Shown piece by piece: positions 39,836 through 48,751 of a stretch of 64,000 nt of DNA (the stretch's first letter is position 1; each line of letters opens with the position of its first letter). Made by a program: the position numbers and the translations under genes. Under the pieces are notes generated by a model. That model saw nothing but the letters and a program-made list of their open reading frames with translations. It did no database searches and had not been told where the DNA came from. The stretch is taken from assembly GCF_016793595.1 (NCBI RefSeq), contig NZ_JAEULY010000015.1:310001-374000 (forward strand), given 5' to 3'. This DNA comes from Phreatobacter sp. Its GTDB lineage: Bacteria > Pseudomonadota > Alphaproteobacteria > Rhizobiales > Phreatobacteraceae.

Positions 39836-40675
39836 ATGACGATCGACCGGCGGACATTCGCCACGGCATTCGGCGTTGCGGCGGGCACCGCCTTCATCAG
39901 CCGACCGGCCCTTTCGCAGACTGGCGGCACGCTCGACGAGGTGAAGCGGCGCGGCTCGCTGCGCGTTGGCGTCACGCAGGCCCCGCCCTGGTACTCCAAG
40001 GACGCCCGCACCGGCGAATGGTCCTCCGGCGTCGGCGTCTCCGTCGGCAAGGCCATGGCCGCGGCGCTGAACGTGCGTTTCGAACCGGTGGAGGTGACCT
40101 GGGGCACCGCCATCGCCGCGCTGCAGGCGAACCGCATCGACATCATGTACGTGCTGGACGCGACCCCCGAGCGCGCGCAGGCGGTCGATTTCCCGAAATC
40201 GCCGCTGCTCTACTATTCGCTGGCGGTGCTGGCGAAGGACGACCTCGCCGTCCGCAACTGGGAAGACCTCAACAAGCCGGACGTTCGGATCGCCGTGCCG
40301 CAGGCGACCAGCATGGACCGGTTCCTTTCCGCCAATGTCGCCAAGGCCGCCATCCAGCGCTTCCCCGGCAATACCGAGGCGATCGCCGCGTTCCAGTCCG
40401 GCCGCGTCGAGGCGGTCTGCCTGTTCCATCCGCCGCTGATCGCAGCGCGCCAGCGCCTCGGCGCCGGCAAGATCGTCGTGCCGCAGCCGACCCAGTCGAA
40501 CCCGTCCAGCGCCGCGGTCCGCAAGGGCGACACCGCCTTCGTCGAATGGGTCGATGCGCGGATCACCGAGTACTACAATTCGCGGCAGATTCAGGCCTGG
40601 TACGAGGAGTTCCTCGCCGGGTTCGGCCTCGATCCGAAGGCGGCGCCGCCGATCATCAAGGAAATGCTCGGCTGA
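39836..40675 (+). CDS. Amino-acid ABC transporter substrate-binding protein
   Basis: A 279-residue family 3 solute-binding protein. A Tat-like signal (DRRTFATAFGVAAGTAFISRPALSQ, single RR) leads into GSLRVGVTQAPPWYS. WGTAIAALQANRIDIMYVLDATPERAQAVDF is the typical ligand-lobe region. It should bind a polar amino acid or analogue in the periplasm for the two permeases and ATPase that follow. The ATG has AGGGAGG upstream. Confidence 0.9.
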   Translation: MTIDRRTFATAFGVAAGTAFISRPALSQTGGTLDEVKRRGSLRVGVTQAPPWYSKDARTGEWSSGVGVSVGKAMAAALNVRFEPVEVTWGTAIAALQANRIDIMYVLDATPERAQAVDFPKSPLLYYSLAVLAKDDLAVRNWEDLNKPDVRIAVPQATSMDRFLSANVAKAAIQRFPGNTEAIAAFQSGRVEAVCLFHPPLIAARQRLGAGKIVVPQPTQSNPSSAAVRKGDTAFVEWVDARITEYYNSRQIQAWYEEFLAGFGLDPKAAPPIIKEMLG

Positions 40676-40688
40676 CGCGGCGGCGGGC

Positions 40689-41366
40689 ATGTACGCCTGG
40701 GACTTCACGCCGGTCCTCGCCAACAGCGACCTGCTGCTGGCGGGCTTGCGGAACACGCTGGCGCTGACCGCCGTGGCGCTGGCCGGCGGCTTGCCGGTCG
40801 GTCTCGCGCTGGCCCTGGCGCGCCTGTCGGGGAAACGGCTGCTGTCGGCGCCCGCCGGCATCGTCATCGAGGTGTTCCGCACGACGCCGCCGCTCGTCCA
40901 GCTGTTCTGGTTCTATTTCGGCCTGCCCATCGTGCTGAACGTCGAGATGACGCCCCATCTCGCGGCGGCGCTGACCTTCACGATCCAGTCCGGAGCCTTC
41001 TTCGCGGAGATCTTCCGGGCCGGCATCGTCTCCGTGGACAAGGGCCAGCGCGAGGCCGCCCGCGCCATCGGCATGAGCGGCGCTCAGACCATGGGGCGGA
41101 TCATCCTGCCGCAGGCGGTGAAGCGCATGTTCCCGGCCATGATGGAGCGTTCCATCGAGCTGATGAAGACCACGACGCTGGTCGCCACCGTCTCCTATGC
41201 CGATCTGCTCTATCAGGCGAACGAGCTCGCCCAGAAGACCTTCCGGCCGCTGGAGGTCTTCACGGTCGCGGCCCTGATCTATTTCGTCACGATCTCGCTG
41301 TTCAGCGCGCTCGGCGCGCTGGTCGAGCGACGGATGGCCGCGAGCGGCGAAATGGCGGCGCGCTGA
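40689..41366 (+). CDS. Amino-acid ABC transporter permease
   Basis: A 225-residue His/Glu/Gln-type permease. It has WDFTPVLANSDLLLAGLRNTL at the N terminus, the EVFRTTPPLVQLFWFYFGLP motif and coupling segment EAARAIGMSGAQTMGRIILPQA. Five membrane segments are visible. Its stop overlaps the start of the second permease by one base. Confidence 0.92.
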   Translation: MYAWDFTPVLANSDLLLAGLRNTLALTAVALAGGLPVGLALALARLSGKRLLSAPAGIVIEVFRTTPPLVQLFWFYFGLPIVLNVEMTPHLAAALTFTIQSGAFFAEIFRAGIVSVDKGQREAARAIGMSGAQTMGRIILPQAVKRMFPAMMERSIELMKTTTLVATVSYADLLYQANELAQKTFRPLEVFTVAALIYFVTISLFSALGALVERRMAASGEMAAR

Positions 41367-42031
41367 TGGCCTATCGCTGGGACTTCACGCCGATCCTCGA
41401 CAACTGGCAGGCGCTGGCGTTCGGCGCCGTCGGCACCATTCGCCTGTTTCTCGTCTGCCTCGTCCTCGGCCTCGGCTTCGGGCTCCTCGTGGCGCTGGCG
41501 CGGCGGTCTCGCCACGCGCCGCTGCGCTGGCTCGCCATCGGCTTCATCGAGTTCTTCCGCAACACGCCGGTTCTGGTCCAGATTCTCTGGTTCTATTTCG
41601 CGCTACCCATGCTGGTCAGCGTGGAGATCAGTCCGTTCATGGCGGCGATCCTCGGCATATCGCTGAACTCGGCGGCCTATTCCGCGGAGATCTATCGCGG
41701 CGGCATCCAGTCCATCGAGCCGGGGCAGTGGGAGGCGGCGCGCTCCATCGGCATGAGCGGCCTGCAGACGCTGCGCCGCATCGTCCTGCCGCAGGCACTG
41801 CGCCGCGTGCTGCCGGCGCTGACCAATCGCGGCATCGAGATCTTCAAGATGACGACGCTCGCCTCGGTGGTCGCCTATGTCGAGCTGCTGCATCAGGGCA
41901 AGCTGGTCGCGTCGCTGAACTTCAACCCGCTCGAGGTCTATACGGTCGTCGGCGCACTGTTCTTCCTCATCCTCTACCCGCTGGTGCGCGCGACCTACGC
42001 GCTCGAGCGGCGCCTCGCGCGGAGCGACTGA
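41366..42031 (+). CDS. Amino-acid ABC transporter permease
   Basis: A 221-residue paralogue of the preceding permease, presumably its heterodimer partner. It shares the WDFTPILDN start, EFFRNTPVLVQILWFYFALP and EAARSIGMSGLQTLRRIVLPQA. It is linked by TGATG overlaps on both sides. Confidence 0.92.
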   Translation: MAYRWDFTPILDNWQALAFGAVGTIRLFLVCLVLGLGFGLLVALARRSRHAPLRWLAIGFIEFFRNTPVLVQILWFYFALPMLVSVEISPFMAAILGISLNSAAYSAEIYRGGIQSIEPGQWEAARSIGMSGLQTLRRIVLPQALRRVLPALTNRGIEIFKMTTLASVVAYVELLHQGKLVASLNFNPLEVYTVVGALFFLILYPLVRATYALERRLARSD

Positions 42032-42813
42032 TGGCCGGTCCCGTACTCAGCCTCAAGGGACTCGGCAAGCGCTTCGGCGGAAGCCCGGTCTTTTCCGGCG
42101 TCGACCTCGACGTCGCCAGCGGCGATCGCATCGCCATCATCGGCGCGTCGGGCTCCGGGAAATCGACACTGCTGCGCTGCATCAACTTCCTGGAGCGGCC
42201 TGACGAGGGCCGCGTGATCCTCGGCGGCGAGCCGGTCGGCGAGGCGCGGGAGCGCAGCGACGGGACGGAGATGCGCTATGACGAGCGTGCGCTGAACCGC
42301 CTGCGCCAGCGCGTCGGCATGGTGTTCCAGCAGTTCAACCTGTTCCCGCACATGACGGTGATCGGCAATGTCATGGAGGGGCTCGTCACCGTGAAGCACC
42401 AGTCGCGCGACGAGGCCCGGCCGAAAGCGCTGGCCGAACTCGCCCGCGTTGGCCTCGCCGACAAGGCGGAAGCCTATCCCGCTCATCTCTCGGGCGGGCA
42501 GAAGCAACGCGTCGCCATCGCGCGCGCGCTCGCGATGGAGCCGGAGATCCTGCTGTTCGACGAGCCGACCTCGGCGCTCGATCCGGCTCTTGTCGGCGAG
42601 GTCCTCAACACCATCCAGTCGCTCGCCGAGGACGGCCGCACCATGCTGCTGGTCACCCACGAGATCGGTTTCGCCTACCACATGGCGACGCGCGTCATCT
42701 TCGTCGCCGACGGCGGCATCTACGAGCAGGGCACGCCGGACGAGGTGCTGAAAGCGCCGCGCCGGCCGCTCACCCAGGCCTTCATCGCCGGCCATCGCCG
42801 GTTCAATTTCTGA
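42031..42813 (+). CDS. Amino-acid ABC transporter ATPase
   Basis: A 260-residue ATPase energising the two preceding permeases. It has Walker A GASGSGKST, Q-loop MVFQQFNLFPHMTV, signature LSGGQKQRVAIARAL, Walker B LLFDEPTSALDP and switch LLVTHEIGFA. It completes a full import system, unlike the other two importers in the window. Confidence 0.94.
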   Translation: MAGPVLSLKGLGKRFGGSPVFSGVDLDVASGDRIAIIGASGSGKSTLLRCINFLERPDEGRVILGGEPVGEARERSDGTEMRYDERALNRLRQRVGMVFQQFNLFPHMTVIGNVMEGLVTVKHQSRDEARPKALAELARVGLADKAEAYPAHLSGGQKQRVAIARALAMEPEILLFDEPTSALDPALVGEVLNTIQSLAEDGRTMLLVTHEIGFAYHMATRVIFVADGGIYEQGTPDEVLKAPRRPLTQAFIAGHRRFNF

Positions 42814-42826
42814 CGGGAACAGTGCC

Positions 42827-43738
42827 ATGAGCAGCACCGCGGGCAGCGCCCAGGGCTATCTCGACGATCCGCGCAACGAGGCCGTTCTGGTCTATGTCGA
42901 CAGCGCCTTCGTGCCGCGCAACGAGGCGCGGGTGTCGATCTTCGATTCAGGCTTCGTGCTCGGCGATGGCGTCTGGGAGGGCCTTCGCCTCAAGAACGGC
43001 CGGCTGATCCAGCGCGAGGCCCATCTCGACCGGCTGTTCGAGGGCGCCAATTCCATCGCGCTCGACATCGGCCGCTCGCGCGAGGAGGTGGCGGCCGCCA
43101 TCGACGCGACGCTGGCGCGCAACGGCATGACCGATGGCGCGCATATCCGGCTGATGATCACCCGTGGCGTCAAGAAGACGCCGAACCAGGACCCGCGCTT
43201 CGTCATTGGCAAGGCGACCATGGTGATCGTCGCCGAGTACAAGACGCCGCGGCCGGAATCGAAGGCGCGCGGCCTGTCGCTGTTCACCTCGACCTTCCGC
43301 ACCAGCACGCCGGACGTCTTCGACCTCAGACTCAATTCGCACAGCCGTCTCAACCTGATCCAGGCGCTTATCCAGGCGATCAACGCCGGCGCGGACGAAG
43401 CGCTGATGCTGGACCCCAACGGCTTCGTCGCCAGCTGCAACTCGACCAACTTCTTCATCGTCCGGCGCGGCGAGCTGTGGAGCTCGACCGGCAGCTACTG
43501 CTTCAAGGGCCTCACCCGGCAGGCGGTGATCGATGCCTGGCGCGCATCGGGCACGCAGGCGCTGGAGAAGGACTTCACGCTGGCCGAGGTCTATGGCGCG
43601 GACGAAGCCTTCGTGACCGGCACGCTCGGCGGCGTTACGCCCGTGACCCGGATCGACGGCCGGACGATCGGCGCGGGCGCGCCCGGACCGATGACGCAGC
43701 GCGCCTCGGAGCTCTATCAGGCATGGGTCGCCCGCTGA
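42827..43738 (+). CDS. Class IV aminotransferase family protein lacking the expected PLP lysine
   Basis: A 303-residue protein of the BCAT/D-amino-acid aminotransferase fold. The N-terminal SIFDSGFVLGDGVWEGLRLKNG and the phosphate-binding CNSTNFFIV and VTGTLGGVTPV regions are clear. The helix that normally carries the PLP Schiff-base lysine reads NSHSRLNLIQALIQAINAG, with Arg174 where lysine is expected; no lysine occurs between residues 146 and 227. It may be catalytically altered or a non-transaminase. It is coupled to the upstream transporter (13-base gap) and to the GntR gene (TGATG). Confidence 0.82.
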   Translation: MSSTAGSAQGYLDDPRNEAVLVYVDSAFVPRNEARVSIFDSGFVLGDGVWEGLRLKNGRLIQREAHLDRLFEGANSIALDIGRSREEVAAAIDATLARNGMTDGAHIRLMITRGVKKTPNQDPRFVIGKATMVIVAEYKTPRPESKARGLSLFTSTFRTSTPDVFDLRLNSHSRLNLIQALIQAINAGADEALMLDPNGFVASCNSTNFFIVRRGELWSSTGSYCFKGLTRQAVIDAWRASGTQALEKDFTLAEVYGADEAFVTGTLGGVTPVTRIDGRTIGAGAPGPMTQRASELYQAWVAR

Positions 43739-44475
43739 TGCGCGCCGCGTCCGCCTCCGTCGACGAGCCGCTGGCCCAGATTCGGCGCGCGACCTTTCGC
43801 GACCAGATCGCCGAGCGCCTGCGCCACGCGATCGTGGACGGACAGATCGCGCCGGGCAGCGCGGTGACGGAGCAGCAGCTGGCGGCGGAATTCGGCGTCA
43901 GCCGCGGGCCGCTGCGCGAGGCCATGGGCCAGCTGGTGGAAGAGGGGCTGCTCGTCTCCGTGCCCTATACGGCGACACGGGTCGTCAGCCTGTCGCGCGA
44001 CGATGTCAGCGAGATCTATTCGCTGCGAACCGCGCTCGAGACGCTGGCCTTCGCGCAGATCTGGGACCGGCGGACGCCGCAGTTCGCGCGCACGCTGAAA
44101 GCGCGGCACAAGGAATTGCTGCTCGCCCTGCCGGCCGGCGACGGCTTCGCTTCCTCGCTGGCCGAGGTGAAATTCCACTCGACGGTCTACGAGTTCTGCG
44201 GCCACCGGCTGCTCCTGGAGACCTGGCGTCGGATATCGGCGCGGCTGCACCTCTATCTCGCCATCCACCAGAAGGCTCACGGGCGCGCGGGTCCGCTGGA
44301 CGATGCGCATAGCCGCTATGTGGAGCTGGCGTTGGGAGACAGGCTGGATCTCATGCAGTCCGAGATCGAGCACCACATGCAGCGCGGCATCGTTCAACTA
44401 CAGACCTATCTGCAGGACGGCAGGTTCGTCGCAGCAGCGCCAACCCGCCGCGCGGCTCCTGGATCAGGCGCCTGA
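43738..44475 (+). CDS. GntR/FCD family transcriptional regulator
   Basis: A 245-residue regulator. The N-terminal winged helix (FRDQIAERLRHAIVDGQIAPG, LAAEFGVSRGPLREAMGQL) is followed by an FCD-type all-helical domain (EIYSLRTALETLAFAQ, EVKFHSTVYEFCGHRLLLETW). It overlaps the aminotransferase stop and so is the last gene of the transporter operon; it is the obvious candidate to bind the 39743-39783 palindrome. Its ligand is probably an amino-acid or organic-acid intermediate. Confidence 0.9.
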   Translation: MRAASASVDEPLAQIRRATFRDQIAERLRHAIVDGQIAPGSAVTEQQLAAEFGVSRGPLREAMGQLVEEGLLVSVPYTATRVVSLSRDDVSEIYSLRTALETLAFAQIWDRRTPQFARTLKARHKELLLALPAGDGFASSLAEVKFHSTVYEFCGHRLLLETWRRISARLHLYLAIHQKAHGRAGPLDDAHSRYVELALGDRLDLMQSEIEHHMQRGIVQLQTYLQDGRFVAAAPTRRAAPGSGA

Positions 44476-44486
44476 GGCCGGCGCCT
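44466..44486. terminator. Possible shared terminator hairpin
   Basis: AGGCGCC (44466-44472) and GGCGCCT (44480-44486) form a 7-bp stem overlapping the end of the GntR gene, in the 18-base gap between convergent genes. There is no U-tract, so this is weak. Confidence 0.3.
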
Positions 44487-44493
44487 GTTCGCG

Positions 44494-44799
44494 TCAGCCT
44501 TCCTGTTCGACGAACCTGACGCCGACGGACTGCTCGGCCCGCCAGACCACGCGGCAGTGGCGGGTTGCCTGCCGGTTGCCCGACAGCCGCAGCAGAAATT
44601 CGTCGGGAATCGCAACCAGATCCCTCATTCCGAGCTTGGCGCCCGTCTCGGAAATGTCCTGTATCACGCAGGGAACGCTGGTCCCGTCGGCCGGATTCTC
44701 GATGGCGACGGGATAGACGATGTCGCGCCGGTGAGCGCGGCGCTGGTCCTTCTGCCCCAGCGCGGGGCCGGTTCGGGATGAGCGGAACGGCATGGCCAT
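44494..44799 (-). CDS. PilZ domain protein
   Basis: A 101-residue single-domain PilZ protein. The c-di-GMP-binding RxxxR reads RRAHRRDIVYPV near residue 20, and the second motif DxSxxG is DISETGAKLG. The closing VGVRFVE strand fits. It is a candidate c-di-GMP receptor; partners are unknown. It is convergent with the GntR gene. The start is ATG 44799 or 44793. Confidence 0.85.
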   Translation of the reverse strand: MAMPFRSSRTGPALGQKDQRRAHRRDIVYPVAIENPADGTSVPCVIQDISETGAKLGMRDLVAIPDEFLLRLSGNRQATRHCRVVWRAEQSVGVRFVEQEG

Positions 44800-44859
44800 A
44801 GCATCCGAGTGGAATGACGGCCTCTCGGGATATCAGACAGACGTTACGGAAGGCTTGCC

Positions 44860-46152
44860 TCAGCCGCCGGAGATGCGCTCGATCTCGGCGCCACAGGCGG
44901 CCAGCTTGGTCTCCAGACGCTCGAAGCCGCGATCGAGGTGATAGACCCGATTGACGGTGGTCTCGCCCTGCGCCGCCAACGCCGCGATCACCAGCGAGAC
45001 GGAGGCCCTGAGGTCCGTCGCCATGACCGGCGCGCCTTTCAGCGTATCGACGCCCTCAATGGTCGCGGTCTGGCCGTCGAGATGGATGTTCGCGCCGAGC
45101 CGCGCCAGTTCCTGCACATGCATGAAGCGGTTCTCGAAGATCGTCTCGGTGATCCGCGACGTGCCCTTCGCACGCGTCATCAACCCCATGAGCTGGGCCT
45201 GAAGATCGGTGGGGAAGCCGGGGAAGGGGTCGGTCGTCACCGAAACCGGCTCGATGCCGTGACCGTTGCGGGCAACACGGATGCCCTCGTTGGTGGCGCT
45301 GATCTCCGCACCGGCCTGACCGAGCACGTCGAGCGCCGATTGCAGCAGTTCGGGACGCGCGCCCTCAAGCAGCACGTCGCCGCCGGTCATGGCCACGCAC
45401 ATCGCGTAGGTGCCGGTCTCGATCCGGTCCGCCACGACCGCGTGATGCGCGCCCTTGAGGCGGGTGACGCCGGTCACCTCGATCACCGGCGAGCCCTGCC
45501 CCTTGATGCGAGCGCCCATCTTCGCGAGGCAGTCGGCAAGATCGACGATCTCCGGTTCCTGTGCGGCATTGCGGATGACCGTGGTGCCATCCGCGAGGGC
45601 GGCGGCCATCAGCGCGACATGGGTGCCGCCGACCGTCACCTTCGGAAAGTCGATCTCGGCGCCCTTCAGTCCCTTCGGTGCAGAGACAACCGCATAACCC
45701 GCGTCGATCTCGATCGTCGCTCCGAGGCGCTCCATCGCCATCAGCAGGAGATCGACCGGCCGCGTGCCGATGGCGCAGCCGCCCGGCAGCGACACGCGCG
45801 CCTGGCCCATGCGCGCGAGCAGGGGCGCGATGACCCAGAAGCTCGCCCGCATGGTCGAGACGAGCTCGTAGGGGGCGGTGGTATCGACGATGGATCGCGC
45901 ATTGAGCCGGACGGTCTGGCCGGTCAGCACCTCATCGCCCGAGCGCTTGCCCGCGACCGTGACGTCGACGCCGTGATTGCCGAGAATACGGGCGAGATTG
46001 TTCACGTCGGACAGACGCGGAACATTGGTCAGCGTCAGTTCGTCCTCGGTCAGCAGCGAGGCGATCATCAGCGGCAGGGCGGCATTCTTGGCGCCCGAGA
46101 TCGGGATCGTGCCATGAAGCGGGTTGCCACCCTTGATGCGGATGCGATCCAT
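44860..46152 (-). CDS. murA: UDP-N-acetylglucosamine 1-carboxyvinyltransferase
   Basis: A 430-residue enzyme for the first committed step of peptidoglycan synthesis. [20 protein letters not shown] is at the N terminus. The catalytic loop [14 protein letters not shown] carries the fosfomycin-target cysteine, so drug sensitivity is expected at this target. [14 protein letters not shown] and the closing [19 protein letters not shown] are normal. The ATG at 46152 follows GAGGAGTTCCGC. The recycling enzymes AmgK and MurU at 24-27 kb could bypass it. Confidence 0.96.
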   Translation of the reverse strand: MDRIRIKGGNPLHGTIPISGAKNAALPLMIASLLTEDELTLTNVPRLSDVNNLARILGNHGVDVTVAGKRSGDEVLTGQTVRLNARSIVDTTAPYELVSTMRASFWVIAPLLARMGQARVSLPGGCAIGTRPVDLLLMAMERLGATIEIDAGYAVVSAPKGLKGAEIDFPKVTVGGTHVALMAAALADGTTVIRNAAQEPEIVDLADCLAKMGARIKGQGSPVIEVTGVTRLKGAHHAVVADRIETGTYAMCVAMTGGDVLLEGARPELLQSALDVLGQAGAEISATNEGIRVARNGHGIEPVSVTTDPFPGFPTDLQAQLMGLMTRAKGTSRITETIFENRFMHVQELARLGANIHLDGQTATIEGVDTLKGAPVMATDLRASVSLVIAALAAQGETTVNRVYHLDRGFERLETKLAACGAEIERISGG

Positions 46153-46305
46153 GCGGAACTCCTCGATAAGGGCGGCGAAATGGCATGTTCCGGCGCGGGC
46201 GAAACCTCCGCCGGACGGAGATTCGGCACGGCGCGCGCCGTGCGAACCGTCTAGCCGACCAAACGGGGCGAAACAAGGAACGCGCCGCGGCGGCGGCAAG
46301 GCGAC

Positions 46306-46482
46306 CTAGCCGGAACCGTCCCGTTCCGGCTCCGCGCGGGCACGCGCCTGATCCTTCCTGCGGCGCAGATTGGCTTTCAACTGGGCCGCGAGCCGCTCCG
46401 CGCGCGCGTCCCGCGCCTCCGTTTTCGTGCCCTGCAGCCGCTCTTCGCGTCCGGTATCGTCGGGTTTTGGATCAGCGCCCAT
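46306..46482 (-). CDS. Small hypothetical protein upstream of murA, 58 aa
   Basis: A short frame from ATG 46482 to TAG 46306 encodes MGADPKPDDTGREERLQGT and then an Arg/Lys/Ala-rich helix containing LAAQLKANLRRRKDQARARA. The highly charged helical C terminus resembles small conserved proteins seen near murA in alphaproteobacteria. It has no membrane segment and no strong RBS. It lies 153 bases upstream of murA on the same strand. Function is unknown. Confidence 0.5.
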   Translation of the reverse strand: MGADPKPDDTGREERLQGTKTEARDARAERLAAQLKANLRRRKDQARARAEPERDGSG

Positions 46483-46619
46483 GGCTCAAGGACTAGCGGC
46501 CACCCGGCCCCGCGCGCAAGGCCACACAGAGAAGACCCGCCTCGGCTCTTGCATCCTCAAGCCCCCTGTGGCAGGGAAGCGCTCCGTTCGACACGGCGCT
46601 TCGTGCGCGGTCGCGGCTT

Positions 46620-46694
<75 letters not shown>

Positions 46695-47076
46695 TTTACC
46701 CAACTGTTTTCGTTGGCCTATTGTGGATGGCTCCGCCGGGATTCCTTGTCCGCCGTCGTGCAACGCAGCGCGGCTGAAGGCGTCTCTTCCGGCACAAACT
46801 TGACACGCGCATCCCCCGCCCGCTCTCGGACGCGCCTCGATTGAACGGCAGATTGGGAAGCCGTGCCAAGCCTTTGATCCAGCGAAGTCGCGCTTCCAGC
46901 GAGCAGGACCGCCGTCGGGAGTATGCCGGCCGCCTGTCTCTGACGATCGCGGGATCGAGGATGCGGCGCGCCTCGTAGCGGGCCGGCGCGCGGCAAGGCC
47001 ACCACGCGCAGCAATGGCGCGGCCCTGACGAGGACGGACCGATGAGGCTAGCAAGCTTCACGGAAGGGCCGGTCGC
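46695..47076. other. Gene-free stretch between tRNA-Thr and the TctC gene
   Basis: About 380 bases with no reading frame I can support on either strand; the open frames present look like GC-rich chance frames. No integrase, direct repeat of the tRNA 3' end, or terminator with a U-tract was seen. Confidence 0.6.
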
Positions 47077-48033
47077 TCACTTCTTCATCGCCTGGACAAT
47101 GCCGCGCATTCGGCCGGATTCGTGCGCGAGCATGGTTGCGAACTGGGTCGATGGCAGGAGATCTGCCGTGCAGCCCAGGCGCTCGATCGTCGCGCGAACG
47201 GACGGGTCGGCGAGAGCCTGCGCGACATGGCCGGTCACGAGATTGATGACTTCGCGCGGCAGCGCGGGAGGGCCGAACAAGCCAGTCCACGCGGTAATCT
47301 CGACACCATCACCCGCCTGCTCGCGGAATGTCGGAACCTCGGGCAAGAGGTTCGAGCGCTGCGCCGCCGTGACGCCGAGTGCCAGGACCGCCCCCGCCTG
47401 GATGTGGTCGAGGCATGAGGTGAGATCGACGCAGGCGATGGGAAGCTGCCCGGACAGGACGTCGGTGACGGCAGGCGGCGCCGCCCGATAGGGAACGTGG
47501 AGAAGATGGGACCGCGTCCGCGACGCCAGCAATTCCATGGCGAAATGCGGCGTCGAGTTCACACCGGCTGTGCCGTAGGCGATGGCGGTGGCCGCCGTGC
47601 GCGACCTGTCGACGATGTCCCTGACGCTCTTCAGACCGGATCGCGGGTTCGCGATCAGGATCATCGGGACATCGACGAGTTTTGCCACCGGCGACAGTCC
47701 GGCAAGCGGGTCGAAATTCGACGTCGCGTTGTCGGTGTGCGGGTTAATGACGATCGCGCCGGTGGTGGCGACGACGAGCGTATGGCCGTCGGGGGCCGCT
47801 TTCGAGACGGCCTGAAGCGCTACCGAACCGCCGGCTCCCGGCCGGTTTTCGATCACGATGGGTTGCCGCAGCCGGGGGGCCAGGAAATCGGCCAGTATTC
47901 TCGCGACGACATCCGTCGATCCTCCCGCCGCGAACGGCACGACGAGGCTGACCGGCCTGGTGGGATAGGCCATTGCCCGGGCGGCCAGAGGAGCGAGCAG
48001 GCCGCTCAAGACCAGTGTCCTTCGTCGCAGCAT
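47077..48033 (-). CDS. TctC/Bug family substrate-binding protein
   Basis: A 318-residue Bug-type periplasmic binding protein of the tripartite tricarboxylate transporter family. The signal region (MLRRRTLVLSGLLAPLAARAMA) precedes YPTRPVSLVVPFAAGGSTDVVARIL, and IENRPGAGGSVALQAVSKAAPDGHTL follows. No TctA/TctB membrane genes are nearby, so it is an orphan receptor, as is common for this family. Ligands are usually small carboxylates. A GGAG lies upstream of the ATG. Confidence 0.9.
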   Translation of the reverse strand: MLRRRTLVLSGLLAPLAARAMAYPTRPVSLVVPFAAGGSTDVVARILADFLAPRLRQPIVIENRPGAGGSVALQAVSKAAPDGHTLVVATTGAIVINPHTDNATSNFDPLAGLSPVAKLVDVPMILIANPRSGLKSVRDIVDRSRTAATAIAYGTAGVNSTPHFAMELLASRTRSHLLHVPYRAAPPAVTDVLSGQLPIACVDLTSCLDHIQAGAVLALGVTAAQRSNLLPEVPTFREQAGDGVEITAWTGLFGPPALPREVINLVTGHVAQALADPSVRATIERLGCTADLLPSTQFATMLAHESGRMRGIVQAMKK

Positions 48034-48751
48034 GGCAAGATCTCCGGGTATTGGGGTCAGGGCGAAGGCACTGCGGGATCAGCGTGCGGCCCGTCGGGCC
48101 GGACCGTGTCCTCGCGGCAGGCGGCGGGACCCGTGGCGAGGCGGATGATGGCTCGCGCAACCATGTCGCTCCGGCATCGCAACTCGATCCGTCTCATGAT
48201 TGATGGATCATATATCGACACGATAGATCGAAAAATAAACCACCGTCAATGTCCGTTGATCGAGCGTGGCGACGTTCGCCACGGATTCTGCGATCGCAAC
48301 CGGTCGCGATGGGTCGCTGTTGCCGCGCCGAAAGGCCGTAGCCTGTCGCCTTGTCAGGACGGGCGGGCACAAGGCTTCTCGGCAACGCGAAGATCAGGCC
48401 TGACACCATTCTGCGGGTCGCGGCGCATGCGCAGCGGAGGCTGCGATATCGATCCGGGCTCGCTCCGTGACGGGCCATTGGCGACGACATGGATGAGTTC
48501 TGCGCGCGCCGCCTCTGGCCTGGGCACCGATCCGCGACCAAGCTATCGCGTCAGCTTCTGGCGCTACAAATAGATACAACGTATTGAATATAGATATGAC
48601 AATAATCCGGCAATATCAGTACGATAATCACACTCCTGGTGTTTTCTGCGGGAATCTTCAGCCACAACGGCACGTCGATTAGAAAAAATGATCTTGCGTA
48701 TCGATATGGAGGTCGCATAGTGTTTTCGTCGACCGAGGGAAAGAGGCCGCG
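48034..48751. other. 718-bp divergent intergenic region with AT-rich patches
   Basis: No supportable gene is seen. Two AT-rich patches contrast with the surroundings: 48195-48245, holding the dyad TATCG-ACA-CGATA (48213-48225) upstream of the TctC gene, and 48565-48720, holding the dyad listed separately plus TATCGATA (48699-48706) just upstream of the SDR gene. These look like the divergent promoters and operators. The central part may be decayed coding sequence, but no family is recognisable. Confidence 0.5.
48574..48586 (+). promoter_or_regulatory. Dyad ATAC-AAC-GTATTG upstream of the SDR operon
   Basis: ATAC and GTAT are inverted arms around AAC, followed by TG. The same arrangement, ATAC-GTT-GTATTG, occurs at 57373 upstream of the acyl-CoA dehydrogenase operon. 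The shared pattern suggests a common regulator, most simply the local IclR protein. Confidence 0.4.

Noticed and set aside
46695..47076. Integrase or att-site remnant downstream of tRNA-Thr
   Set aside because: No integrase-like motif and no repeated tRNA 3' end was found in the window, so an island is suggested only as a hypothesis.
48034..48573. A gene in the 718-bp gap (frame reaching 48573 on + strand)
   Set aside because: The frame is antisense to the TctC gene over its first half and encodes low-complexity Arg/Gly-rich sequence; no RBS or family was found.
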